39,399 nucleotides of DNA from an uncultured Thioclava sp. (GTDB lineage: Bacteria; Pseudomonadota; Alphaproteobacteria; Rhodobacterales; Rhodobacteraceae). Within the stretch, counting starts at the first letter, position 1. Each line of letters begins with the position of its first letter. The notes beneath the pieces were generated by a model that was not told the origin of the DNA, ran no database searches, and was given only the letters and a program-made list of their open reading frames with translations. A program made the position numbers and the translations under genes. Below, piece by piece: positions 26,620-34,929 of this stretch. The stretch is from assembly GCF_913064665.1 (NCBI RefSeq), contig NZ_CAJYBT010000035.1, positions 1-39,399 on the forward strand, given 5' to 3'.

Positions 26620-27218
26620 GCGTCATCTTTCTTGGGCGCGGGTTTGGCCGCTGCGGTCTTGCGTGCGCTGGCAGATGTCTTCGCCGCCGTTGCTTTGGGC
26701 GTTGATTTAGGCGCGGATTTGGCGGCGGTCTTTGCAGGCGCTTTCTTGGCACTTGCGGCTTTCGCTGCCGGGGCTTTGGGTGCGGCTTTCGCCGTCGCAG
26801 CCGATTTGGCAGCAGGTTTCTTCGCTGCTGGCTTCTTCGCCGCCGATTTTGCGGCGCTTGCGGGCGCGGGCTTGGGCGGCGTGGCCTCGGGATCGGGCTG
26901 CAGCGTATTGGGTTTGGCTGCGCCGGGCCCTTTGGGCTCCCATTTCTCAAAACTGTCAGCAGCCTTTTCCAGCGCATCCAGCCCAAGCGACTTTTTCGAG
27001 GTCAGCTTTTTGAGATCGCGCACCGAATTGGCCGCTTCATCCAGACCGCTATCCTTGGCCGCATCCTCCATCGCCGAGGAGAACTCGCGCGCCATGGCCT
27101 TGGCCTTGGCGGTCATCCGTCCAAGCTGATGAAACATCTTGGGCAAGTCCTTGGGACCCACCACGATCAGCGCCACGACGCCAATCAGCAGAAGTTCACT
27201 CCAACCGATATCGAGCAT
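26616..27218 (-). CDS. tatB: Sec-independent (Tat) protein translocase subunit TatB
   Basis: 200 residues. The N-terminal membrane helix with the TatB Glu ([23 protein letters not shown], 4-26) is followed by an amphipathic helix ([19 protein letters not shown]). Residues about 113-200 form an unusual Ala/Lys/Pro-rich, histone H1-like tail ([18 protein letters not shown] and so on) ending KKDDA. TatB works with TatC in substrate recognition. The ATG at 27218 matches the conserved start; tatA lies 70 bases upstream. Confidence 0.95.
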   Translation of the reverse strand: MLDIGWSELLLIGVVALIVVGPKDLPKMFHQLGRMTAKAKAMAREFSSAMEDAAKDSGLDEAANSVRDLKKLTSKKSLGLDALEKAADSFEKWEPKGPGAAKPNTLQPDPEATPPKPAPASAAKSAAKKPAAKKPAAKSAATAKAAPKAPAAKAASAKKAPAKTAAKSAPKSTPKATAAKTSASARKTAAAKPAPKKDDA

Positions 27219-27253
27219 GCGAAATCAGACCCTCCGGTCAGCGGTTCACGGGT

Positions 27254-27277
27254 GCATCACGCCGCGCGGCATGATGC
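27254..27277 (-). promoter_or_regulatory. stem-loop in the tatA-tatB spacer
   Basis: GCATCA-c-GCC, loop GCGC, GGC-a-TGATGC: 9 bp with one mismatch. It lies between the tatA stop and tatB start. Such a structure could raise TatA over TatB by protecting tatA mRNA or partly stopping transcription, which matches the known excess of TatA; that is inference. Confidence 0.5.
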
Positions 27278-27288
27278 GCAATCAGACC

Positions 27289-27513
27289 TCAGACCTTGTC
27301 TTTTTCTTTTTTCGGCGTGATGTCGCGCGCCTCGGTCTCGTCTTCAAGCGAGGCAGTCTCGATCTCGTCGGTGCCCTCTTTGACGCCCTTCTTGAAGGAC
27401 GTGATGCCCTTGCCGACCTCGCCCATCAACGACGAGATCTTGCCGCGCCCGAACAGGACCAGCACCACAACAGCGATCAGCAGAAGGCCGGGTAGGCCGA
27501 TATTGTTAAGCAT
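27289..27513 (-). CDS. tatA: Sec-independent (Tat) protein translocase subunit TatA
   Basis: 74 residues, typical TatA. One membrane helix (about 4-20), the FGRGK hinge (21-25), an amphipathic helix ([22 protein letters not shown]) and a charged tail. It forms the variable-size Tat pore. The start [10 protein letters not shown] at 27513 has a GGGGAG ribosome site. First gene of tatA-tatB-tatC-DUF815. Confidence 0.96.
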   Translation of the reverse strand: MLNNIGLPGLLLIAVVVLVLFGRGKISSLMGEVGKGITSFKKGVKEGTDEIETASLEDETEARDITPKKEKDKV

Positions 27514-27634
27514 TGTTTTCTCCCCTCGAGCGCAGACCCGCCGCCTGCGTTCTTCGTTCAAGGGAAGTATTTATGACCATGCGCGCCCCAATCCTAGAGA
27601 GATTCGCCCTATGAGCACTGTCTTGGCGCAGATT

Positions 27635-27654
27635 ACTGACAGTTCATTGTCAGT
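27635..27654 (+). promoter_or_regulatory. palindromic operator and candidate promoter of the HTH regulator
   Basis: ACTGACA (27635-27641), six bases, TGTCAGT (27648-27654): a perfect 7-bp inverted repeat. TTGTCA inside it (27647-27652) can serve as a -35 with TAGGCT (27670-27675) 17 bp away. It is probably the binding site of the adjacent HTH protein or another regulator, in the tatA/HTH divergent region. Confidence 0.55.
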
Positions 27655-27709
27655 TGCCCTCGGGGGCGCTAGGCTCATCGCGCCCAAGATCACACAGGAA
27701 CGCAGCGAA

Positions 27710-28102
27710 ATGGCCATGACGCGCGACGAGCGGCTGCAACAGATCATCGCGATCCTGCGCGATGGCAAGATGCATCGCGCGCGCGATCTGGCGGGGCACC
27801 TCAGCGTCTCCGAGCGCACGATCTGGCGCGACATGGCCGAAATCTCGGCCTATGGCGTGCCCGTCGAGGGCGAGCGCGGCGTGGGCTATATTCTGCGCCG
27901 TGCGGTGGCGCTGCCCGCGCTTGTGCTGACCGATGAAGAGCAAAGCGCGCTGGCGCATCTTCTGGATCTGGCCGAGCAGGTGGACGATCCGCGCCTCGCC
28001 GCCGGGGCCGCCAGTCTGGCCGCCAAGATCCGCGCCGCCCTGCCCCCGCCCCGCCCGCAAGACGCGGCGGAAGGGCTGGCGGGAGATAAGGCGAACGGCT
28101 AG
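27710..28102 (+). CDS. short HTH (YafY/HTH_11-type) transcriptional regulator
   Basis: 130 residues. The winged HTH of the DeoR/YafY kind is seen at about 4-60: RDERLQQIIAILRDGKMHRARDLAGHLSVSERTIWRDMAEISAYGVPVEGERGVGYIL. Longer relatives carry a WYL ligand domain after it; here only a short helical segment follows (ALVLTDEEQSALAHLLDLAEQ) and a Pro/Ala tail. So it is either a naturally short form or a truncated one. The start at 27710 has AGGAA upstream; ATG at 27611 and 27716 are alternatives. A palindrome lies 55 bases upstream. marC follows after 32 bases. Confidence 0.82.
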   Translation: MAMTRDERLQQIIAILRDGKMHRARDLAGHLSVSERTIWRDMAEISAYGVPVEGERGVGYILRRAVALPALVLTDEEQSALAHLLDLAEQVDDPRLAAGAASLAAKIRAALPPPRPQDAAEGLAGDKANG

Positions 28103-28134
28103 GGTCGCGCTGAGGACAAAACCCCGGAGGGATC

Positions 28135-28773
28135 GTGTCAGGCGCCGAATATATCACCGCTTTCGTGACCCTTTTCGTCATCATCGACCCGATCGGTCTC
28201 ACGCCGGTCTTCGTGGCCCTCACGCTGGGAGAAAGCCACAAGGCCCGGATGCGCGTGGCAATCCGCGCGGTGCTGATCGGGGGTGGGTTGCTGACCTTGT
28301 TCGGGATCTTTGGCGACAAGATTTTGGCCGGGATTGGCATCTCGATGCCCGCCTTTCGCATCGGCGGCGGCATTTTGCTGTTCCTGACCGCGCTGGACAT
28401 GCTGTTTGAGCGGCGCACCAAACGGCGCGAGCAGCAGGGCGAGGAGCACGAGGTCGAGCCCGATCACGACCCCTCGGTCTTCCCGCTCGCCACACCGCTG
28501 ATCGCAGGCCCCGGTGCCTTGGCCACGATGATCCTGCTGGCGGGCAAGCCGGGCGCTGACTGGCTGCATGTCGGTGCAATTATTGGTGTGATGTATGCGG
28601 TTCTGGCCTGCATGATGGCAATGTTCCTGCTCGCCTCGCCGATTGAGCGAATGCTGGGGCGCACCGGCACGATGGTGGTCACGCGCTTGCTGGGGATGTT
28701 GCTGGCGGCCTTAGCGGTGCAATTCATTCTGGACGGTTTGCGCGGTGCGGGCTTGATGGGCCTTGCGGGCTGA
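28135..28773 (+). CDS. MarC family integral membrane protein
   Basis: 212 residues with six predicted membrane helices. Typical MarC features: FVTLFVIIDPIGLTPVFVALT at the start, GGGILLFLTALDMLF (about 77-91), PLATPLIAGPGALATMILL (about 120-138). Function unknown; it is no longer thought to be a multidrug resistance pump. The start is GTG with a strong CGGAGGG site. It probably shares a transcript with the HTH regulator. Confidence 0.93.
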   Translation: MSGAEYITAFVTLFVIIDPIGLTPVFVALTLGESHKARMRVAIRAVLIGGGLLTLFGIFGDKILAGIGISMPAFRIGGGILLFLTALDMLFERRTKRREQQGEEHEVEPDHDPSVFPLATPLIAGPGALATMILLAGKPGADWLHVGAIIGVMYAVLACMMAMFLLASPIERMLGRTGTMVVTRLLGMLLAALAVQFILDGLRGAGLMGLAG

Positions 28774-28848
28774 GGCAAAGCGCCCTCTGTGAATTCGAGT
28801 GCAGCCGCCCTACATCTTGTCCTAGGCGAGTAGCGTAACGAGGCCCGC

Positions 28849-29442
28849 GTGGTAGAGTCGATCATAACCGAAAATTGGGGCAGGCTGGTCTATCTTGGCC
28901 TGCTGTTTATCGCTGTAGGCGGCTATTTCGCCTTGGAAATTCGCCGCCGTCCCGGGCGTACCCTGCAACAAGCCGCGATCTGGGGGCTGATCTTTCTGGG
29001 CACGCTGGCGGCGGTGGGCCTGTGGTCGGATATCCAGCGCCAAGTGGTGATCCCCGAACAAGCGGTGATGACCGATGGCAAAATTGAGGTCAACCAAGCC
29101 CCCGATGGTCATTATTACCTGACCGCCGGGGTCAATGGCACGCCGATCCGCTTTGTGGTCGATACCGGGGCCAGCCAGATCGTGCTGACGCAAAAGGATG
29201 CCGCGCGGGCGGGCATCGACACCAACGGGCTGGCCTATATCGGGCAGGCCTCAACCGCGAACGGGGTCGTGGCGACCGCGCCGATCCGCATCGACAGCTT
29301 CGATCTGGGGCCGATCCACGACCAGAACCTGCGCGCAGTGGTCAATCGCGGGCAGATGGACACTTCGCTGTTGGGAATGACCTATCTGACGCGCTTTGCG
29401 AAAGTTGAATTCTCGCGCGGCAAGCTGATTTTGCAGCGCTAG
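28849..29442 (+). CDS. membrane-anchored retropepsin-like aspartic protease (TIGR02281 type)
   Basis: 197 residues. Two N-terminal membrane helices (about 12-31 and 43-60) are followed by a periplasmic clan AA aspartic protease domain: FVVDTGASQIVLTQKDAARAGI with the catalytic D-T-G-A, and GMTYLTRFAKVEFSRGKLIL at the end. A single catalytic motif means it should act as a homodimer, as retroviral proteases do. The GTG start has ACGAGG upstream. It is convergent with sdaA, only 3 bases apart. Substrates are unknown. Confidence 0.9.
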   Translation: MVESIITENWGRLVYLGLLFIAVGGYFALEIRRRPGRTLQQAAIWGLIFLGTLAAVGLWSDIQRQVVIPEQAVMTDGKIEVNQAPDGHYYLTAGVNGTPIRFVVDTGASQIVLTQKDAARAGIDTNGLAYIGQASTANGVVATAPIRIDSFDLGPIHDQNLRAVVNRGQMDTSLLGMTYLTRFAKVEFSRGKLILQR

Positions 29443-29445
29443 GGG

Positions 29446-30825
29446 TCAGCAGTTCGGTACGTTCACGGCCAAACCGCCAAGGCTGGTTTCCTTGTAATGT
29501 TCATGCATGTCGCGCCCGGTCTGGCGCATGGTTTCAATCGCGGCATCGAGGGGCACGAAATGCGTCCCGTCACCGCGTAACGCAAGGCTCGCGGCCGAAA
29601 TCGCCTTGATCGCGCCCAGACCGTTGCGCTCGATGCAGGGCACTTGCACCAGCCCTTTGACCGGATCGCAGGTCATGCCCAGATGATGCTCCAACGCGAT
29701 CTCGGCAGCATTCTCGATCTGCGCAGGCGTGCCGCCCAGAACCGCCGCCATCCCCGCTGCGGCCATGGCCGCCGCCGATCCAACCTCGGCCTGACAGCCG
29801 CATTCCGCACCCGAGATTGACGCGTTGGTCTTGATCAAGCCGCCCACCGCCGCCGCCGTCAGCAGAAAATCGGGAATTTTCGCAGCGCTGGCCGAGGGCA
29901 CATGATCAAGCCAATAGCGAATCACCGCAGGCACCACCCCCGCCGCGCCATTGGTGGGAGCAGTCACCACCTGCCCACCGGCGGCGTTTTCCTCGTTCAC
30001 CGCCATCGCATAGGCCGAAATCCAGTCATTGATCTGATGCGGCGGGGTCAGGTTGCGCCCCCAATCCACGCGCAGGCTTTCATGGATCGCGCGGGCGCGG
30101 CGCTTGACGTGCAATCCACCGGGCAACTCGCCGTCGGTGGTCAGCCCGCGCTCCATGCAATCGCGCATCGCGGCCCAGATCTTGGCAAGCCCCGCATCCA
30201 ACGTCGCCACATCGCGAAAGCGCAGCTCATTACGGCGTTTCATCTGCGCGATGGACAGTCCCGAGCTTTGCGCCATCGCCAGCATTTCTTCGGCGGTGCG
30301 AAACGGGAAGGGCACGGGCGAGGGGGCATCGCGCGCGGCATCGGTGACTGCGTCCAGCTCGGCTTGGGTGCGCACAAACCCGCCGCCGATCGAATAATAG
30401 ACCTCTTGCAGGACCACATCACCCTGCGCATCCAGCGCCGATATCACCATGCCATTGGCATGCGCTGGCAGTGGCGGGCCATAATCGAAAATCAGATCGG
30501 TTTCAGGATCAAACACCATCGGTGCCAAACCGGGCGGGCAGAGCCGCTTGTCGCGTGCATTGGCTGCCAACGCTGCATCGGCGGCGTCGCGATCATAGTC
30601 CTCGGGGGCAAAGCCTGCGAGGCCAAGGATGCTGGCGCGATCAGTCGCATGGCCCTTGCCGGTAAACGCCAGTGAGCCATGCAGCCGCACCCGCAGCCCA
30701 TGCGCCACAAAGGGCGAGCTGCGCAACGTATCGAGAAACCGCGCACCCGCCACCATCGGCCCCATCGTATGCGACGAAGACGGCCCGACGCCGATCTTGA
30801 ACATATCAAAAACGCTGAGAAACAT
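29446..30825 (-). CDS. sdaA: L-serine ammonia-lyase, iron-sulfur type, single chain
   Basis: 459 residues from the ATG at 30825 (GGGAGAG site). It deaminates L-serine to pyruvate with a [4Fe-4S] cluster. N-terminal beta domain: [21 protein letters not shown] (4-24). Catalytic alpha domain: [38 protein letters not shown] and [18 protein letters not shown], whose cysteines hold the cluster. The frame is open 48 codons further upstream, but that part is not conserved in type. Confidence 0.96.
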   Translation of the reverse strand: MFLSVFDMFKIGVGPSSSHTMGPMVAGARFLDTLRSSPFVAHGLRVRLHGSLAFTGKGHATDRASILGLAGFAPEDYDRDAADAALAANARDKRLCPPGLAPMVFDPETDLIFDYGPPLPAHANGMVISALDAQGDVVLQEVYYSIGGGFVRTQAELDAVTDAARDAPSPVPFPFRTAEEMLAMAQSSGLSIAQMKRRNELRFRDVATLDAGLAKIWAAMRDCMERGLTTDGELPGGLHVKRRARAIHESLRVDWGRNLTPPHQINDWISAYAMAVNEENAAGGQVVTAPTNGAAGVVPAVIRYWLDHVPSASAAKIPDFLLTAAAVGGLIKTNASISGAECGCQAEVGSAAAMAAAGMAAVLGGTPAQIENAAEIALEHHLGMTCDPVKGLVQVPCIERNGLGAIKAISAASLALRGDGTHFVPLDAAIETMRQTGRDMHEHYKETSLGGLAVNVPNC

Positions 30826-31077
30826 CCGCTCTCCCTGCCCGGTTGACCCCACGCCCGCAGAGTGCCGGGTTTGCCCCTGCCGTAACAGCCCCAAAGCGAC
30901 GTTTGCAGCGAGAAAATAGGCATGGCTGACGCGATTTTCACCAATTTGGGGAATGTTCGAGGCGATCAATTCGGGGGAATGATGCCGATTTCAGGCACAG
31001 ATCCGTCTGCGCCCGACGCCACTGCGGACACGAGCGCTGAGGGCAATACCAGCTTCGCGCCCCCCGGCATCGAATGA

Positions 31078-31197
31078 CTACACTTTCTCTTTGATCACCC
31101 CGAGATCAACTTTGCCCAAGGGGTACGCGCCGAAATCCTGATGCCCGGCCCGCAAGTGCTGCGCGGCATCGAGACAAGCAAGGCGATCAGGCTGCGC
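31078..31197 (+). pseudogene. possible remnant of a Hint-domain protein C-terminus
   Basis: The frame reads LHFLFDHPEINFAQGVRAEI then LMPGPQVLRGIETSKAIRLR. It resembles the end of Hint_2 domains, compared with [20 protein letters not shown] in the RTX protein of this window. Upstream in the same frame, ending in the TGA at 31075-31077, is a 51-codon reading frame (30922-31077, MADAIFTNLGNVRGDQFGG...) with only a weak ribosome site. So one frame from 30922 to 31386 is broken by a single TGA. The match is short, so confidence is limited. Around it, 30826-31417 holds no gene I can support. Confidence 0.4.
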
Positions 31198-31417
31198 AGC
31201 GCTTGCGCAAAAAAACCCGCAATCCGCCCTGCCCGCGCGCGCAATTTTGCCCCCCGGTCATGCATGTCGTCTGTCCAAGCGACGCGGCGGGCTGGCAAAG
31301 TTGCTGCGCGCCTGATGCGCGCGCCCCTTGCGAAACGCCGCAGGGGGTCAATTCGCGCTCGCACCGCTTGGCGCGATTGCCTATAAGCAGTGCAAATACC
31401 CTATAATGGAGTGACCG

Positions 31418-32203
31418 ATGCCTGCCGACCTCTCCCCTATCGATAAGGCGAAATTCGCCGCCGCCCGCCGCGCCGTTGACCTGATCGAAGACGGAATGCG
31501 CGTGGGCATGGGAACCGGATCAACCGCCGCTTGGATGGTGCGTTGTCTGGGCGAACGCGTGCGCCAAGAGGGGCTGCGCCTGCAAGGCGTGCCAACCTCA
31601 ACGCGCACCGCCGATCTGGCGCGTCAGGTGGGCATTGACGTAGTGTCGCTCGATGAGGCGAAATGGCTTGATATCACGATCGACGGTGCCGATGAGTTCG
31701 ACCGCGAATTGAACCTGATCAAAGGCGGCGGCGGGGCGTTGTTGCAAGAAAAGATCGTGGCGACCGCGTCCGATCAGATGGTGGTGATCACCGATGCTTC
31801 GAAAGAGGTGAACCATCTGGGCGCCTTCCCGCTGCCCGTTGAGGTGATCCCCTTTGGCTGGCAAACCTCGCGCGCCTTGATCGAGGAATTGCTGGAATCG
31901 ATGGATGTGCTGGGACGGCAGACCACGCTGCGCCTGAACGGCAGCCAGCCCTATGTCACCGATGAGGGCAATTACATCGTCGATCTGCATCTCAACCGGA
32001 TCGGCAATGCGCGCCAGATTGCGCTGGTGTTGAACCAGATCCCGGGCGTGGTCGAAAACGGGCTGTTTATCGATATCTGCGACATGGTGATCATCGGCGG
32101 CTCTGATGGTAAGGTCGAGATCCGCGATATCAACGATGGCAGCATCGCCAATGAGAAGGTCGATTTCGCCGAGGATGACAACATCTTCCACGATATGGAA
32201 TGA
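31418..32203 (+). CDS. rpiA: ribose-5-phosphate isomerase A
   Basis: 261 residues, slightly longer than E. coli RpiA. It interconverts ribose-5-P and ribulose-5-P. Motifs: GMGTGSTAAWMVRCLGER (phosphate loop, about 30-47), DITIDGADEFDRELNLIKGGGGALLQEKIVA (about 86-116, catalytic Asp/Glu/Lys region) and PVEVIPFGW (about 140). TGGAGTG precedes the ATG. gor follows on the same strand after 127 bases. Confidence 0.97.
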   Translation: MPADLSPIDKAKFAAARRAVDLIEDGMRVGMGTGSTAAWMVRCLGERVRQEGLRLQGVPTSTRTADLARQVGIDVVSLDEAKWLDITIDGADEFDRELNLIKGGGGALLQEKIVATASDQMVVITDASKEVNHLGAFPLPVEVIPFGWQTSRALIEELLESMDVLGRQTTLRLNGSQPYVTDEGNYIVDLHLNRIGNARQIALVLNQIPGVVENGLFIDICDMVIIGGSDGKVEIRDINDGSIANEKVDFAEDDNIFHDME

Positions 32204-32330
32204 AGCACGCCAGCCTTCCGCCGGATCGCCTGTGTAAGCGGCGGTCGGGCGCGATGGTTCGGGCACGGCGCAGATCTGCGATCACAGTGCGCCGACAACG
32301 CGATGACACGGAAACAAGGCAATAGATTCG

Positions 32331-33686
32331 ATGCATTTTGACTATGATCTTTTCGTCATCGGTGGCGGCTCGGGCGGGGTGCGCGCGGCGCGTATTGCGG
32401 CTTCGGAATACGGCGCCAAGGTCGCGTTGGCCGAGGAATACCGGATGGGCGGTACCTGTGTGATCCGCGGCTGCGTGCCCAAAAAGCTGATGGTATTCGC
32501 TTCGACCGCGCCCGGCGCAATCCGCGAGGCGCGCGCCTATGGCTGGGACGCGCACTGCGGCGATTTCGACTGGATGGCGTTTCGCACCAAGCTGGATAAC
32601 GAACTCGACCGTCTTGAGGCAATCTATCGCAAGGGCCAGTCCAACGCGGGCGTGACCGTCTACGATCAGCGCGCCACGGTATCGGGTGCGCATGAGGTGA
32701 CGCTCGCCGATGGCAGTACCGTCTCGGCCAAGCATATTCTGGTGGCGACCGGCGGGCAGCCTTTTGTGCCCGACTTCCCCGGCAGCGATCTGGTGATGAC
32801 CTCCAACGATATCTTCAAGATGGCGGCCTTGCCCAAGCGTATCCTGATCGTGGGCGGGGGCTATATCGCGTGCGAATTCGCCTGCATCCTGAATGGATTG
32901 GGCGTGAGCGTGACGCAGTTCAACCGCTCGCCACTGCTGCGCGGCTTTGATACCGAGGCGCGCGATCTGATCGTCGATCAGATGGCGGCACGCGGGATCA
33001 ATATTCACACGCATATGGTGATCACCGAAATCACCAAGCAGGGCGACGAGCTGATCGTGACCTGCGGCGATGGGCGCGAGACGCGCTTTGACGCGGTGCT
33101 TTACGCCACGGGGCGCGTGCCCAATACCGAAGGGCTGGGCCTGGAAGCTGCGGGCGTCACCCTGGGCGAGCGCGGCGAGATCGTCGTGGATCAGTGGTCG
33201 CAAACCAATATCCCCTCAATCTACGCGGTGGGCGATGTGACCAACCGCATCAACCTCACGCCGGTTGCGATCCGCGAGGGCCATGCCTTTGCCGATACCG
33301 TATTTGGCGCGAAACCCAAACATATGGATCACGAACTGGTGGCCTCGGCCGTGTTCACCCAACCCGAGTTCGGCACCTGCGGCATCACCGAGGAAGAGGC
33401 CGCCGAACGTGGTCAGGCCGAGATCTATGTCTCCAGCTTCAAACCGATGCGCTCGGGGTTTGCTGGGGCCGATGACCGCGTGCTGATGAAGCTGATCGTG
33501 TGTCGCGAAAGCCGCGCGGTGCTGGGCTGTCATATTGTCGCGCCCGATGCGGGCGAGATGATCCAGATGGTCGCCATCGCGATGAAGATGGGCGCGACCA
33601 AAGAACAATTTGATGCAACTTGCGCAGTCCATCCCACGATGGCCGAAGAACTGGTGACTATGCGTAACCCGGTACGTCATTATTGA
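32331..33686 (+). CDS. gor: glutathione-disulfide reductase
   Basis: 451 residues, standard. FAD-binding start LFVIGGGSGGVRAARIA (7-23), redox-active disulfide GGTCVIRGCVPKKL (Cys about 43 and 48), NADPH-binding ILIVGGGYIACEFACIL (about 171-187) with FNRSPLLRGFD after it, and the C-terminal catalytic His-Glu in CAVHPTMAEELVT. It regenerates glutathione from its disulfide in the cytoplasm. It follows rpiA, whose pathway supplies NADPH, and precedes hflK by 55 bases. Confidence 0.96.
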   Translation: MHFDYDLFVIGGGSGGVRAARIAASEYGAKVALAEEYRMGGTCVIRGCVPKKLMVFASTAPGAIREARAYGWDAHCGDFDWMAFRTKLDNELDRLEAIYRKGQSNAGVTVYDQRATVSGAHEVTLADGSTVSAKHILVATGGQPFVPDFPGSDLVMTSNDIFKMAALPKRILIVGGGYIACEFACILNGLGVSVTQFNRSPLLRGFDTEARDLIVDQMAARGINIHTHMVITEITKQGDELIVTCGDGRETRFDAVLYATGRVPNTEGLGLEAAGVTLGERGEIVVDQWSQTNIPSIYAVGDVTNRINLTPVAIREGHAFADTVFGAKPKHMDHELVASAVFTQPEFGTCGITEEEAAERGQAEIYVSSFKPMRSGFAGADDRVLMKLIVCRESRAVLGCHIVAPDAGEMIQMVAIAMKMGATKEQFDATCAVHPTMAEELVTMRNPVRHY

Positions 33687-33741
33687 AATCACGAACGGAA
33701 TGCCCAAGTGTTCCGGGAGATAACGGAAAGGTGAGGACCAT

Positions 33742-34929
33742 ATGAGCAACGGAGGCCCCTGGGGCGGCGGTGGCAGTGGCGGCGGCGATGACGACCGCGA
33801 CGAGCCGCAAGACAACAAACGGCCCGGACAGCGACGCCCCGGCGAGGGCGGCGGCCAAATTCCCGAAATCGAAGACTTCATGCGCAAGGGCTCGGAACAG
33901 CTTAAGGTGCTGATGGGCGGACGCGGCGGCAATGGTCGCCCCAATCGTCCCACCGGCGGCGGCGCTGGCGGCCCCTTCCCGGCCAAACTGGCCATTCTGG
34001 TCGGTGTGATCGCGGTCGCAGGGTTTTGGGCGTTCTCCTCGTTTTATAAGGTCAATCAGGGCAACCGCTCGGTCGAGCTGATGTTTGGACGTTACATCGC
34101 GACCAAAGGGCCGGGTCTGAACTTTGCGCCTTGGCCGGTCGTCACCTACACCAAGGTGCCCGTCACGCGCGAGCAAACGGTCGATATCGGCTCGGGGCGC
34201 TCTGGCACGAATGATAGCGGGCTGATGCTGACGGGCGATCAGAACATCGTCGATCTGGAATTCCAGGTGGTCTGGAATATCAACGATCCGGCGAAATACC
34301 TGTTCAACCTCGCCGATCCGCAGGGCACGATCCGCGCCGTGTCGGAATCCGCGATGCGCGACATTATCGCGCGTTCGCAACTGGCGCCGGTCCTGAACCG
34401 TGACCGTGGCGCGATTGCCGCCGATCTGCAAACGGCTGTTCAGGGCACGCTTGATAGCTATGATGCGGGGATCAACATCGTGCGGGTGAACTTCAACCGC
34501 GCCGATCCGCCCTCTGAGGTGATCGACAGTTTCCGCGAGGTGCAAGCCGCGCAACAGGTCCGTGACCGGTTGGAAAAAGAGGCCGATAAATACGCCAACA
34601 CCGTGACTGCAGGTGCCCGAGGTGAGGCCGCTCAGCTTAAAGAAGAGGCCGAAGGCTATCGCGCCAAGATCGTGAACGCCGCCGAGGGTGACGCTGCGCG
34701 CTTTAACTCGATCCTCACGGAATACGAAAAAGCGCCCGAAGTGACCAAGCGCCGGATGTATTACGAAACGATGGGCCGGGTGTTGTCCGGGCTCAACAAA
34801 GTCGTCGTAGATACCAAGGCGGGTGGAAACGGCGTAGTGCCCTATCTGCCGCTTGATCAACTGCGTCCGGCTGGTTCAACCGCGTCCAGCCCCGCCAAAA
34901 CGACGACGACAACCGGGGGGAGCAACTAA
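33742..34929 (+). CDS. hflK: FtsH protease activity modulator HflK
   Basis: 395 residues. A Gly/Arg-rich cytoplasmic start (GGPWGGGGSGGGDDD), one membrane helix (about 77-99), then a periplasmic SPFH/band 7 domain beginning VNQGNRSVELMFGRY, and a long coiled helix (EVQAAQQVRDRLEKEADKYANTV). HflK and HflC form a large cage around FtsH and limit membrane protein degradation. Ribosome site GTGAGGA. The TAA overlaps the hflC ATG by one base. Confidence 0.96.
   Translation: MSNGGPWGGGGSGGGDDDRDEPQDNKRPGQRRPGEGGGQIPEIEDFMRKGSEQLKVLMGGRGGNGRPNRPTGGGAGGPFPAKLAILVGVIAVAGFWAFSSFYKVNQGNRSVELMFGRYIATKGPGLNFAPWPVVTYTKVPVTREQTVDIGSGRSGTNDSGLMLTGDQNIVDLEFQVVWNINDPAKYLFNLADPQGTIRAVSESAMRDIIARSQLAPVLNRDRGAIAADLQTAVQGTLDSYDAGINIVRVNFNRADPPSEVIDSFREVQAAQQVRDRLEKEADKYANTVTAGARGEAAQLKEEAEGYRAKIVNAAEGDAARFNSILTEYEKAPEVTKRRMYYETMGRVLSGLNKVVVDTKAGGNGVVPYLPLDQLRPAGSTASSPAKTTTTTGGSN

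Noticed and set aside
31095-31364. 89-codon minus-strand frame in the sdaA-rpiA gap
   Set aside because: Arg-rich, no ribosome site and no recognisable motif; the plus-strand frame shows the more meaningful Hint-like remnant.
31402-31407. TATAAT 11 bases before the rpiA ATG as a promoter
   Set aside because: It overlaps the ribosome binding site; the best -35 (TTGCCT, 31377) is 19 bp away, and the start site would fall about at the ATG. Probably chance, though a near-leaderless transcript cannot be excluded.
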